Shown here piece by piece: positions 28,024 to 36,270 of a DNA stretch of 64,000 nt (within the stretch, counting starts at the first letter, position 1; the number at the start of each line of letters is the position of its first letter). Source of the DNA: Bacteroidales bacterium (GTDB lineage: Bacteria; Bacteroidota; Bacteroidia; Bacteroidales; Bacteroidaceae). The stretch lies in contig JAAYUD010000078.1 of assembly GCA_012517855.1 (NCBI GenBank), forward strand, positions 35,337-99,336, given 5' to 3'. The position numbers and the translations under genes were made by a program. The notes under the pieces are model-generated. The model was not told the DNA's origin. It did no database searches and saw nothing but the letters and a program-made list of their open reading frames with translations.

Positions 28024-28998
28024 ATGGATACTCTATCGAAAATAAAGCAACCTATACAGCAAGAATTGTTTGAATTCAGAAAATTGTTCGAATTATCTCT
28101 GAAGTCTGATAACCCTTTATTGCAGCGTATATCTTCTCATATATTGAGTAAAAAGGGAAAGATGATGCGCCCAATTCTTATCATGTTGATGGCTCGTTTG
28201 CATGGGGAAATTGGACAATCAACGCTTTATACTGCCGTATCATTAGAATTGTTGCATACTGCCAGTCTTGTTCATGATGACGTTGTTGATGATAGTAAGG
28301 AACGCCGTGGACAAAAATCGGTGAATGCTATTTTTGATAATCGTGTAGCTGTTCTTTCTGGTGATTATATATTGGCTACCAGTTTGAATTATGCCTCAAA
28401 GACTTCCCATTTGGATATTATTGAAGTCGTTTCGCGGTTGGGTTGTGATTTGTCTGATGGTGAATTGCTCCAGTTGGATAATATCGGTAAAAGGGTTTAT
28501 TCTGAGGAAGATTACTATCAGGTGATAAGAAAAAAGACTGCTGCGTTGTTTTCTGCTTGTGCCATGTGCGGTTCTCTATCGGTATCTGACAGTAAGGAAG
28601 ATGCTGAGTTTGCACGCATAATAGGCGATCTGATGGGTATTTGTTTTCAAATACGCGACGATATTTTTGATTATTATGATGACGAAGAGATTGGAAAACC
28701 AACTCATCAAGATATGCTTGAAGGTAAGTTGACATTGCCTGCCATTTATGTCCTTAATAATACTTCTGAGCCGTGGGCGCATGATGTAGCAATCAGGATA
28801 AAGCAGGGAGTAGCTTCTTTGGAAGAAATAACTCGTTTAGTAGGATTAGTTCGCACAAATGGAGGTATAGAATATGCTATAAATCGCATGAAAGAGTTCC
28901 GTAATAAGGCATTTGATATGCTTATGGGATTGCCCGATACTGAGATTAGAGAATCTTTAATAGGGTATTTGGATTATATTGTCAATCGCGATTTATAA
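28024..28998 (+). CDS. Polyprenyl diphosphate synthase (octaprenyl type)
   Basis: Chain-elongating trans-prenyltransferase supplying the side chain of quinones (menaquinone in this phylum). It is 324 residues. First Asp-rich motif HDDVVDDSKERRG, second motif QIRDDIFDYYDDEEIGKP, both intact, with GKMMRPIL and KKTAALFSACA between them. Product chain length cannot be set from these motifs; octaprenyl or longer is typical. ATG at 28024 follows TATTTTTG (27998-28005), a -7-like box with no clear -33. The gene converges with deoC. Confidence 0.92.
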   Translation: MDTLSKIKQPIQQELFEFRKLFELSLKSDNPLLQRISSHILSKKGKMMRPILIMLMARLHGEIGQSTLYTAVSLELLHTASLVHDDVVDDSKERRGQKSVNAIFDNRVAVLSGDYILATSLNYASKTSHLDIIEVVSRLGCDLSDGELLQLDNIGKRVYSEEDYYQVIRKKTAALFSACAMCGSLSVSDSKEDAEFARIIGDLMGICFQIRDDIFDYYDDEEIGKPTHQDMLEGKLTLPAIYVLNNTSEPWAHDVAIRIKQGVASLEEITRLVGLVRTNGGIEYAINRMKEFRNKAFDMLMGLPDTEIRESLIGYLDYIVNRDL

Positions 28999-29007
28999 GT
29001 TTTTTGG

Positions 29008-29094
29008 AAGCATATCAAAAACCCGAATCTATTATGTTTGCGATCTGCATTTATGAATAGGGTAGGTTAATATTGCTGAGCATTTGATATGCTT
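29008..29094. other. Separated inverted repeat between converging genes
   Basis: AAGCATATCAAA (29008-29019) and TTTGATATGCTT (29083-29094) are perfect 12-bp complements 63 nt apart. The right arm is followed by TTATTTATTATTTTG. It may form a terminator for the prenyl synthetase transcript. Confidence 0.4.
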
Positions 29095-29113
29095 TTATTT
29101 ATTATTTTGTTTG

Positions 29114-30016
29114 CTAAAAAAGTTTGATTTCTTCTCCTTCTATTTCAGAAAGTAGCAAGTTTGCAAGTCTGCTTGTACCTAATCTAAAGAGCTTGTTGTT
29201 GAGCCATTCTTCACCTAATATATTTTTTACGATGCTATAATAAGTAAGGGCATCTTTTACGGTGTTGATACCTCCCGCGGGTTTGAAGCCGATCTTTCTT
29301 CCTGTCTTTTCATAGTATTCTTTAATGGCCGTGCACATTACGTGTGCTGCTTCTGGAGTGGCTGCCGGTTGTTGTTTGCCTGTTGATGTCTTAATGAAGT
29401 CTGCACCACTATACATTGATAGGATAGAGGCTTTCTTAATGTTGGTGCCTGTCTTTAGTGCACCGGTTTCAAGAATAACTTTCAGTGCATGTTGTTTGCA
29501 CGATTCTTTAATCTCTCCAATTTCATCACTTATTCCCTCATAATCATTGCATAAAAATTTACCTACTGGCAGTACAATATCTATTTCATCAGCACCATTC
29601 ATGATGGCCATTGCAACTTCAGCAATTTTTACCTCAATGAAGGTTTGTGCCGAAGGGAAACTACCTGCAACGCAAGTTATTCCAACATTATCAACCTCTA
29701 ATGTGTCTTTTACGATCTCAGCGAAATTTGGATATACGCAAATGGAAGCTACATTGTCAAGATCTGCATAATCGTTATCAAATTTGTTTACTTTCTCTAC
29801 AAATTCCATCACGCTTTTATCATTGTCTTCACATCTTAATGTTGTGAGATCAATGCAGCTGAAGAGAAGCTTTTTAATTTCTTTAGTATCATTTTTAGGA
29901 ACTTCTTTCTCTTTAATTTCTGCAACTTTTTTTGCAACTTCTTCATCATTCACGGTAGTATTATACTTAGCAAGTGCTGCTTCGTACTTACTTTTTGTTG
30001 CGTGGTTATCTTCCAT
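29114..30016 (-). CDS. deoC: Deoxyribose-phosphate aldolase
   Basis: Cleaves 2-deoxyribose 5-phosphate to glyceraldehyde 3-phosphate and acetaldehyde in deoxynucleoside catabolism. It is 300 residues, with an N-terminal extension of about 45 residues rich in Lys/Glu before the TIM barrel. The Schiff-base lysine is in FIKTSTGKQ; other blocks are GITCVAGSFPSAQT, IDIVLPVGKFL, KVILETG and GFKPAGGI. It is last in the mnmG-uvrC-dtd-mazG-deoC run, 1 nt after the mazG-like gene on the minus strand. The prenyl synthetase gene converges. Confidence 0.94.
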   Translation of the reverse strand: MEDNHATKSKYEAALAKYNTTVNDEEVAKKVAEIKEKEVPKNDTKEIKKLLFSCIDLTTLRCEDNDKSVMEFVEKVNKFDNDYADLDNVASICVYPNFAEIVKDTLEVDNVGITCVAGSFPSAQTFIEVKIAEVAMAIMNGADEIDIVLPVGKFLCNDYEGISDEIGEIKESCKQHALKVILETGALKTGTNIKKASILSMYSGADFIKTSTGKQQPAATPEAAHVMCTAIKEYYEKTGRKIGFKPAGGINTVKDALTYYSIVKNILGEEWLNNKLFRLGTSRLANLLLSEIEGEEIKLF

Positions 30017-30017
30017 T

Positions 30018-30341
30018 TTATTTTAATTTATTGTTATTTATATGTCTTTCTTTGTCTCTATTTGTCTTTTTTTCTATGCTCTTTTCCAATGCTTTGGTCA
30101 AGTCGGTTCCTGTTTGGTTAGCGATGCAGATGAGTACCCAAAAGACATCGGCTATTTCTTCCTCAAGGTTGTCTTTTTCGCCTTTTTTAAAGGATTGTTC
30201 GCCATATTTACGAGCCATTACGCGGGCCATTTCTCCTACCTCTTCGGTCAATATCGTCATATTGGTAAGTTCGTTGAAATAACGTACCCCATATTTTTTA
30301 ATCCATTCATCTACAAGCTGTTGTGCTTCTTGTATTGTCAT
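30018..30341 (-). CDS. MazG-like nucleotide pyrophosphohydrolase
   Basis: All-alpha NTP pyrophosphatase-type protein that probably hydrolyses (d)NTPs to monophosphates for house-cleaning. It is 107 residues, a single MazG domain. The metal-binding EExxE pattern is seen as TEEVGEMARVMARKYGE and the second acidic motif as EEEIADVFWVLICIAN. A lysine-rich C-terminus follows. The start codon directly abuts the dtd stop and deoC follows within a few bases, so it is co-transcribed. Confidence 0.88.
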   Translation of the reverse strand: MTIQEAQQLVDEWIKKYGVRYFNELTNMTILTEEVGEMARVMARKYGEQSFKKGEKDNLEEEIADVFWVLICIANQTGTDLTKALEKSIEKKTNRDKERHINNNKLK

Positions 30342-30794
30342 TTATTCTTTATTTTTAGTGTCCATTAATATCGTTACTGGGCCATCGTTTAGCAGTTTTA
30401 CTTTCATGTCTGCACCGAATTCTCCGGTACCGATTTGTTTTCCCAATTCTTTGCTTAGCTCTTTACAGAATCGTTCATAAAGGGGTTTTGATATATCTCC
30501 CTTAGCAGCTCTTATATAAGATGGTCTATTGCCTTTTTTAGTAGATGCATGAAGTGTGAATTGGCTGATAACCAGGATGTCTCCTTTTATATCTAACACT
30601 GATTTATTCATTACTCCTTCGTTGTCATCAAAGATGCGTAGATTAATAACTTTTTTGCAGAGCCATTCTATATCATCTGTTCCATCACTGTTTTCAATGC
30701 CTATAAATATGAGGAGACCTTTTTTTATTTCTGATTTTACCCTCTCATTAATAGTTACAGACGCTTGTGCCACTCTTTGTATAACTAGCCGCAT
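30342..30794 (-). CDS. dtd: D-aminoacyl-tRNA deacylase
   Basis: Removes D-amino acids (and glycine mis-charged on tRNA-Ala) from tRNAs. It is 150 residues from the ATG at 30792-30794, which gives the canonical MRLVIQRVAQASV start; an in-frame upstream extension is not family-like. Motifs: ISQFTLHASTKKGNRPSY (the SQFTL catalytic region) and the cross-subunit Gly-cisPro equivalent NDGPVTILMDT. It is 71 nt after uvrC. Confidence 0.95.
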   Translation of the reverse strand: MRLVIQRVAQASVTINERVKSEIKKGLLIFIGIENSDGTDDIEWLCKKVINLRIFDDNEGVMNKSVLDIKGDILVISQFTLHASTKKGNRPSYIRAAKGDISKPLYERFCKELSKELGKQIGTGEFGADMKVKLLNDGPVTILMDTKNKE

Positions 30795-30865
30795 TTCTAT
30801 ATTATTATTATTTCTTACTAAACTTAGTAACAAAGATAATCAACATTGTTTGAATAGCCAATTTT

Positions 30866-32698
30866 CTATTCACCTTTCAATTCTTCTTTTATAATTTTAG
30901 TCTTCGCTATTCCTATTAATTCTATTAGTTCTTTTTCCTCTGCACTTTTAATTCTATTTACACTTTTGTATTTTTTTAGTAGCGTATTTTTTGTTTTTTC
31001 TCCTATTCCTTTGATGTTATCCAATACTGAAGTTATTTGATGTTTACTTCGCTTGTCTCTATGAAATGTAATGGCAAATCGGTGTACTTCATTTTGAATT
31101 GTTTCCATTAATTTGAACATCGCGCTGTTTTGTTTTAGGCCTATAGTTGCCGGTGGAAATCCGAATAAGAGTTTCGATGTTCTGTGCCTTCCATCTTTTG
31201 CCAGTCCTGCTATCGGAATCTTTAGATTCAATTCGTCTTCTATTACTTTTCTTACGATTTCCATTTGTCCAGCGCCTCCGTCTGTAATAATTAAATCGGG
31301 TAGGGGGCTATTTTCTTCTTTTAACCTGCCATATCTTCTCCTTACAACTTCAGCCATTGAAGCATAGTCGTCAGCGCCTATAACGGTCTTTATATTGTAT
31401 TTTCTATATTCTTTTTTGCACGGCTTTAGCTTTTCAAAGACTATACAGGCTGCAACTGCATCGCTTCCTTGGATATTAGAATTATCAAAGCTTTCTATTC
31501 GTATGGGCAATTTATCAAGATGAAGCAAAGCTTGAATCTCTTTCATTAGTCTGACGCCTCTTTGCTCAGGGTTTAATTTTTCTGCCTGTTTTAGCCTGTC
31601 TAATTTATATTGTTTTACATTCATCAGAGATAATTCCAGCAATTTCTTTTTATCGCCTCTTTGTGGTATGCTTTGGACTATATCTTTCAATTCTAAATCT
31701 ATCGGAAAGGGGATTATTATCTCTTCTGCTTGACTTTTATATCGTTCTCTCATCTCTACTATTCCTAGGGCAAGCAACTCTTCTTTGCTTTCATTTAGTC
31801 TTTTCTGATATTCGAAGGTAAATGCCTGGTTAATGGCGCCTTTTGTAATGTGTAGATAGTTTATAAAGGCTGATTTGTTGCCGTTTTCTTCTATAGTGAA
31901 TACGTCTATGTTATGTAATGAAGGATTTACTATTTCTGATTTGCTCCGATATTTTTCTAGAAGAAGGTACCTTCTCTTTAATATTTCAGCGTCTTCAAAT
32001 TTTAAGTCTATAGAGAGTCTTTTCATCTCCTCGTAGATCTCTTTTGAGATTTCTTGTATTTCTCCTCCTAAAATTCTTTTTATTTCTTCAATGTTTTTGC
32101 TATAGTCTTCAGTACTTTGTTTACCTACACAAGGTCCCTTGCAATTACCAATGTGGTACTCTAGACAAACTTTAAATTTCCCTTTCTGAATATTTTCTTT
32201 GCTCAGGTTGAGATTGCACGTCCTTAGGGGGTATAGGTGCTTTATCAAATCAAGTAATACATACATCATTCCTACATTGCTGTATGGTCCATAATAGGTC
32301 CCTCTGTTTTTAATAATCTGTCTTGTTTTTATTACTTTAGGGAATGCTTCGTTGGTAATGCAAAGCGAAGGGTATGTCTTATCGTCTTTAAGTAATACAT
32401 TGTAGTGTGGCTTGTATTTCTTTATTAAATTGTTTTCTAAAAGCAACGCGTCTTCTTCGCTGTTTACGACAATATACCTTATATCTACAATTTTCGTGAC
32501 TAGTAACTTTGTTTTAAATGAATCGTGATCTTTACTAAAGTATGAATAAACTCTTCTTTTTAGATTCTTTGCTTTCCCTACATATATTATAGTTCCTTTC
32601 TCGTTCAGATATTGGTATACTCCAGGGCCTTCAGGTAGGTTCATTACAATCCCCCTTAAATACTCGTTCATTCTATTTGTTATCTTTTCGTTTTTCAT
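30866..32698 (-). CDS. uvrC: Excinuclease ABC subunit C
   Basis: Nuclease that makes both incisions in nucleotide excision repair. It is 610 residues with the complete architecture. N-terminal GIY-YIG domain (GVYQYLNEKGTIIYVGKAKNLK), a Cys-containing region (CLEYHIGNCKGPCVG), a UVR motif (about 200-240), a UvrC RNase H-like domain with ESFDNSNIQGSDAVAA and ITDGGAGQ, and C-terminal helix-hairpin-helix repeats (LDNIKGIGEKTKNTLLKKY). It is second in the operon behind mnmG, 174 nt downstream of it, and a parS-like site lies in that gap. Confidence 0.96.
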   Translation of the reverse strand: MKNEKITNRMNEYLRGIVMNLPEGPGVYQYLNEKGTIIYVGKAKNLKRRVYSYFSKDHDSFKTKLLVTKIVDIRYIVVNSEEDALLLENNLIKKYKPHYNVLLKDDKTYPSLCITNEAFPKVIKTRQIIKNRGTYYGPYSNVGMMYVLLDLIKHLYPLRTCNLNLSKENIQKGKFKVCLEYHIGNCKGPCVGKQSTEDYSKNIEEIKRILGGEIQEISKEIYEEMKRLSIDLKFEDAEILKRRYLLLEKYRSKSEIVNPSLHNIDVFTIEENGNKSAFINYLHITKGAINQAFTFEYQKRLNESKEELLALGIVEMRERYKSQAEEIIIPFPIDLELKDIVQSIPQRGDKKKLLELSLMNVKQYKLDRLKQAEKLNPEQRGVRLMKEIQALLHLDKLPIRIESFDNSNIQGSDAVAACIVFEKLKPCKKEYRKYNIKTVIGADDYASMAEVVRRRYGRLKEENSPLPDLIITDGGAGQMEIVRKVIEDELNLKIPIAGLAKDGRHRTSKLLFGFPPATIGLKQNSAMFKLMETIQNEVHRFAITFHRDKRSKHQITSVLDNIKGIGEKTKNTLLKKYKSVNRIKSAEEKELIELIGIAKTKIIKEELKGE

Positions 32699-32846
32699 TT
32701 TGGAAAGTTTTTATTATCTGAACTAGTTGTTTCTGGTCCGTAGATGTATTCTGTTATTAAAGTACTACTTTAATAGCATTTTGCCTTCTATTTATCACTC
32801 TTTCTCACTCATTCTCATTTGATTGCCTATTGTTTAATGAATGCTT

Positions 32847-32862
32847 TGTTTCACGTGAAACC
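32847..32862. promoter_or_regulatory. parS: parS-like ParB/Spo0J binding site
   Basis: TGTTTCACGTGAAACC matches the bacterial parS consensus TGTTTCACGTGAAACA at 15 of 16 positions, with a perfect 14-bp palindrome at 32848-32861. It lies 10 nt beyond the mnmG stop, in the mnmG-uvrC gap. No other copy was seen in the window. Confidence 0.7.
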
Positions 32863-32872
32863 TGGCGCCTTC

Positions 32873-34747
32873 TTATTGTTGTACCATAACTAAAAGGACA
32901 TTAATATCACTTGGAGATACTCCAGGTATGCGACTTGCTTGAGCTATTGTTTCCGGATCTATACGAATTAGTTTCTGTCTAGCCTCCGTTGAAAGAGATT
33001 GTATGGAACCATAGTCAAACTTACCCTTTATCTTTATATTCTCTAATCGGACCATCTTATCGGCTATTATTTTCTCTCTTTCGATGTATCCTTGATATTT
33101 TATCTTTATTTCTGCAGCTTCAATAATTTCTTCTTTCCGATCTTCTATAGATGAAATAATCTCGTTGAATTCGGCTACTTTCTCTGATATGTTCATCAAA
33201 TTTATTTGTGGGCGATTGATTAAATCGATTAATTTGCAACCATGTCGAAGGGGACTAGTGCCGATGCTTTCGAGCCAGCTATTTATTGTTGTTGGCTTTA
33301 CTGAATAATTCTTGGTGAAATCGATTATTTTATTGATTTCATTAGCTTTTGATTCTAGCAATAGATGGCGCTCTTTACTGGCCAATCCTAAAGCATATCC
33401 TTTTGGTGTTAGTCTGACATCTGCATCGTCCATTCTTAATAGTATACGATATTCTGCTCTTGAAGTGAACATACGGTAGGGTTCATCGACCCCTTTTGTT
33501 ACTAAATCGTCGATGAGAACGCCGATGTATGCTTCGTCTCTTCCTAAAATAAAAGGATTACCTCCGTGGCAATTAATGTGGGCATTAATTCCTGCAATAG
33601 TCCCTTGTCCTCCTGCTTCTTCGTATCCTGTCGTTCCGTTTACCTGCCCTGCAAAGAATAAGTTCTTAATAATCTTCGATTCTAAGTTGTGTTTTAATTG
33701 TGTAGGATCAAAATAATCATATTCTATAGCATAGCCAGGACGATAAACGACTAAATCTTTAAAAGCTGGTATTTCTTTCAGTGCCTTAATTTGTATTTCC
33801 ATTGGCAGAGAAGAGGAGAAACCGTTTAAATAAAGCTCGTTAGTTGTGCTTCCTTCCGGCTCTAAGAATAATTGGTGCTGATTTTTGTCAGGAAAGGTAA
33901 AAAGCTTCGTTTCAATACTTGGACAATAACGTGGACCGATACTTTTTATTTGTCCGTTGAATAGGGGAGAATCTTCCAATCCGGAGCGTAATATCTCATG
34001 TGCTTTTTCATTTGTAAAGCAGGTCCAGCACGGACGCTGTACGAACTGTCGTTTTTCTTGCGGGATAAAAGAAAAATGATGAAAATCATCTTCTCCTTTT
34101 TGTTCTTCCATTTCTTCAAAATGTACACTTCTTCCATCTATTCTAACTGGAGTACCGGTTTTCATTCTATCTGATTTTATTCCGTAAGAATTGATAGATT
34201 CGGTCAATTTGTACGACGATGGCTCTGCAGCTCTTCCTCCCGGGAACTTATTTCGCCCGATGTGCATTAGTCCGTTTAAGAATGTTCCAGCTGTTAGGAT
34301 GACGCATTTAGCTTTAAGTGTTACGCTCCAACAGGTAATGACTCCTGCTATTGCACCGTTTTCTACAATAAGTTCGCGCACCGTATCTTGCCAAATATTT
34401 AAATTCGGGGTATTTTCGAGTATTTCACGCCACGCCCAGATGAATTTATTTCTGTCGCATTGAGATCGGGGGCTCCACATAGCTGGCCCTTTCGAACGGT
34501 TAAGTATCCGAAATTGTATGGATGTTTTGTCTGTTACAATTCCCATATTGCCTCCCAGGGCATCTATTTCTCGCACGATTTGCCCTTTAGCAATACCTCC
34601 TACGGCAGGATTACAACTCATTTGCCCTACTTTGTTCATGTCCATTGTGATAAGACAAGTCTTTGAACCCATATTGGCGGCTGCAGTAGCTGCTTCACAG
34701 CCGGCATGTCCGCCACCGATAACAATTACATCGTAATTAAAATCCAT
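32873..34747 (-). CDS. mnmG: tRNA uridine-5-carboxymethylaminomethyl modification enzyme MnmG (GidA)
   Basis: FAD enzyme that works with MnmE to place cmnm5 at the wobble uridine of several tRNAs. It is 624 residues. The FAD site is VIVIGGGHAGCEAATAAA; then CNPAVGGIAKGQ, GTFLNGLMHIG, FAGQVNGTTGYEEAGGQG, and the C-terminal tRNA-binding helical domain (RTPSDINV-like, here GVSPSDINVLLVM). A -7 box TAACTTTG (minus, 34780-34787) lies about 35 nt upstream. It heads the minus-strand run to deoC. No mnmE or rsmG is nearby. Confidence 0.97.
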   Translation of the reverse strand: MDFNYDVIVIGGGHAGCEAATAAANMGSKTCLITMDMNKVGQMSCNPAVGGIAKGQIVREIDALGGNMGIVTDKTSIQFRILNRSKGPAMWSPRSQCDRNKFIWAWREILENTPNLNIWQDTVRELIVENGAIAGVITCWSVTLKAKCVILTAGTFLNGLMHIGRNKFPGGRAAEPSSYKLTESINSYGIKSDRMKTGTPVRIDGRSVHFEEMEEQKGEDDFHHFSFIPQEKRQFVQRPCWTCFTNEKAHEILRSGLEDSPLFNGQIKSIGPRYCPSIETKLFTFPDKNQHQLFLEPEGSTTNELYLNGFSSSLPMEIQIKALKEIPAFKDLVVYRPGYAIEYDYFDPTQLKHNLESKIIKNLFFAGQVNGTTGYEEAGGQGTIAGINAHINCHGGNPFILGRDEAYIGVLIDDLVTKGVDEPYRMFTSRAEYRILLRMDDADVRLTPKGYALGLASKERHLLLESKANEINKIIDFTKNYSVKPTTINSWLESIGTSPLRHGCKLIDLINRPQINLMNISEKVAEFNEIISSIEDRKEEIIEAAEIKIKYQGYIEREKIIADKMVRLENIKIKGKFDYGSIQSLSTEARQKLIRIDPETIAQASRIPGVSPSDINVLLVMVQQ

Positions 34748-35844
34748 TTAAATTTGTTTTCTATGTTTTTTAGCTGTTGCAAAGTTATGAAAAAGAGACT
34801 ATGTGTTGTATATAACTTTGTCGAAATGCACTCTTTTCTTTATGTTTTATTCTTTTTATTCTAGTTTTAATATGAAACTCTACTTAATTTAGATGCATTC
34901 TTTTTAATCTTCAATGCTAATCGTTTTTCTTGTAGACACTCGTCGGTAGAGGGTAGGGGGCTAAGCATAAGAGTATACACCACAGACTTTCAACCTTATT
35001 GCTGCATCAACAAAATTGTCGTATGTTAGTTTTTCCGGTGACGTCCTTAAGTTTTTCTGAAAACGTATGGGCGTCAACAGATTTAGGTCTTTATGTGGTT
35101 TTAGAAAGATAAGGATAATACCGATTTCCTGAAAGAATCGTGTTTTAAAGTCACTATTGAAGACGATGCTGATACTATTTTAACAACACTGAAGTTGGCC
35201 TCATTGATTCAAGAATCGAATTTGAGTTTTCAAAAAATGATAAGGACGAACATAAAAGTTTATTTTCGTCCTTATCATTTTCTCGCTGTATATCAATGAT
35301 TTGCGTGTGATCTATTTATTTTTCGTTTTTATTCGGCTTATATTCGAGCAGTGAAACACCTACTAAGATAGTGCTCTAGAAGGTGTTCTCGATGAGGTGT
35401 TGATAAGAAAGTATCAGTATCATTCTTGATATTCACTTTGAAAAGCAATATTCTTTGTTTCTATTGCTTTGTTCCATTTTTAGTCACTGTGAGATATGGA
35501 AACAAGAGGTACTTATTAAAGAGAATGGTGCACACTCGTCTATCTGCAAATCAAGCCTTCAGCTATCTGTAGACTATCATTTAGACTTGTTCTAAGCGAA
35601 GGTCCGCTGAAAATAAGGAGTCTACAATATACTCTAGGGTCGATTTTCGGACCTTTTCTCGCTGGCATTGTATACGGTGCATCGATAACCTGCTGTGGGA
35701 TAGTGTATAATGGTGTCATACGGAGGTGGCAAAGAGTCCTATTGTAATTATAGAATTTTGTGCATACGGCTCTTACTTTTATTGGCGAAACTTGGGCTGT
35801 TTTGTAAATAATGGGGCAAGGCCAAGATGTTCTTGCAAAACAAT
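34748..35844. other. 1.1-kb gene-poor region with possible gene remnant and a hairpin
   Basis: No full-length gene is supported. About 35105-35298 holds an open stretch whose translation contains DDADTILTTLKLASLIQESN, which looks protein-like but has no clear start and no upstream partner; it may be a decayed gene. A hairpin carrying AAGGACGAA lies inside it (35234-35281). A -7-like TAACTTTG on the plus strand (34813-34820) has no gene after it. The rest shows nothing I can name. Confidence 0.5.
35234..35281. repeat. Hairpin with AAGGACGAA arms
   Basis: Perfect 17-bp arms, AAAATGATAAGGACGAA (35234-35250) and TTCGTCCTTATCATTTT (35265-35281), with a 14-nt loop. The arm end ATAAGGACGAA is shared with the palindrome at 2939-3000 and with 20034-20045. 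Confidence 0.75.
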
Positions 35845-36258
35845 TCAGCGTATGGCCAATGCTCTATTTTCTGCGGCTTCCATGATTTCTCTTTCTCCTG
35901 GCCCTTTATCATTAATTCCACAAAGATGAAGGATGCCGTGAATGATCGTGCGATTCAATTCTTCGGTATATTGAGTATGAAAACTTTCCGAATTGCTTTT
36001 AACTGTGTCAAGACTGATAAATATATCTCCTGCAAGTCTATTACCCTTGCAATAGTCGAAAGTAATAATATCTGTGAAATAATCGTGCTGAAGATATTGG
36101 TTATTGACCTCAAGAATTTTATTGTCGGAGCAAAATATATATGATATTTCACCAATATATTTATTGTAAGTATTGGCTACTTCTTTAATCCACGTAGTCG
36201 TCTCTTCTTGATTGATATCAGGCATCTCGATGTCTTCGGAGAAATATAGTATTTCCAT
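35845..36258 (-). CDS. ybeY: Endoribonuclease YbeY
   Basis: Metal-dependent RNase involved in 16S rRNA 3' maturation and ribosome quality control. It is 137 residues. Zinc-site motif HGILHLCGINDKG supplies two histidines; the third ligand, usually His in GYDH, is Lys here (NDK), a substitution I recall from other Bacteroidetes YbeY proteins. Conserved NQQYLQHDYFTDIITFDY and GDIFISLDTV precede it. It lies 12 nt after the SpmAB-like gene on the minus strand, so the two are co-transcribed. Confidence 0.92.
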   Translation of the reverse strand: MEILYFSEDIEMPDINQEETTTWIKEVANTYNKYIGEISYIFCSDNKILEVNNQYLQHDYFTDIITFDYCKGNRLAGDIFISLDTVKSNSESFHTQYTEELNRTIIHGILHLCGINDKGPGEREIMEAAENRALAIR

Positions 36259-36270
36259 CTGCTAAATAAA

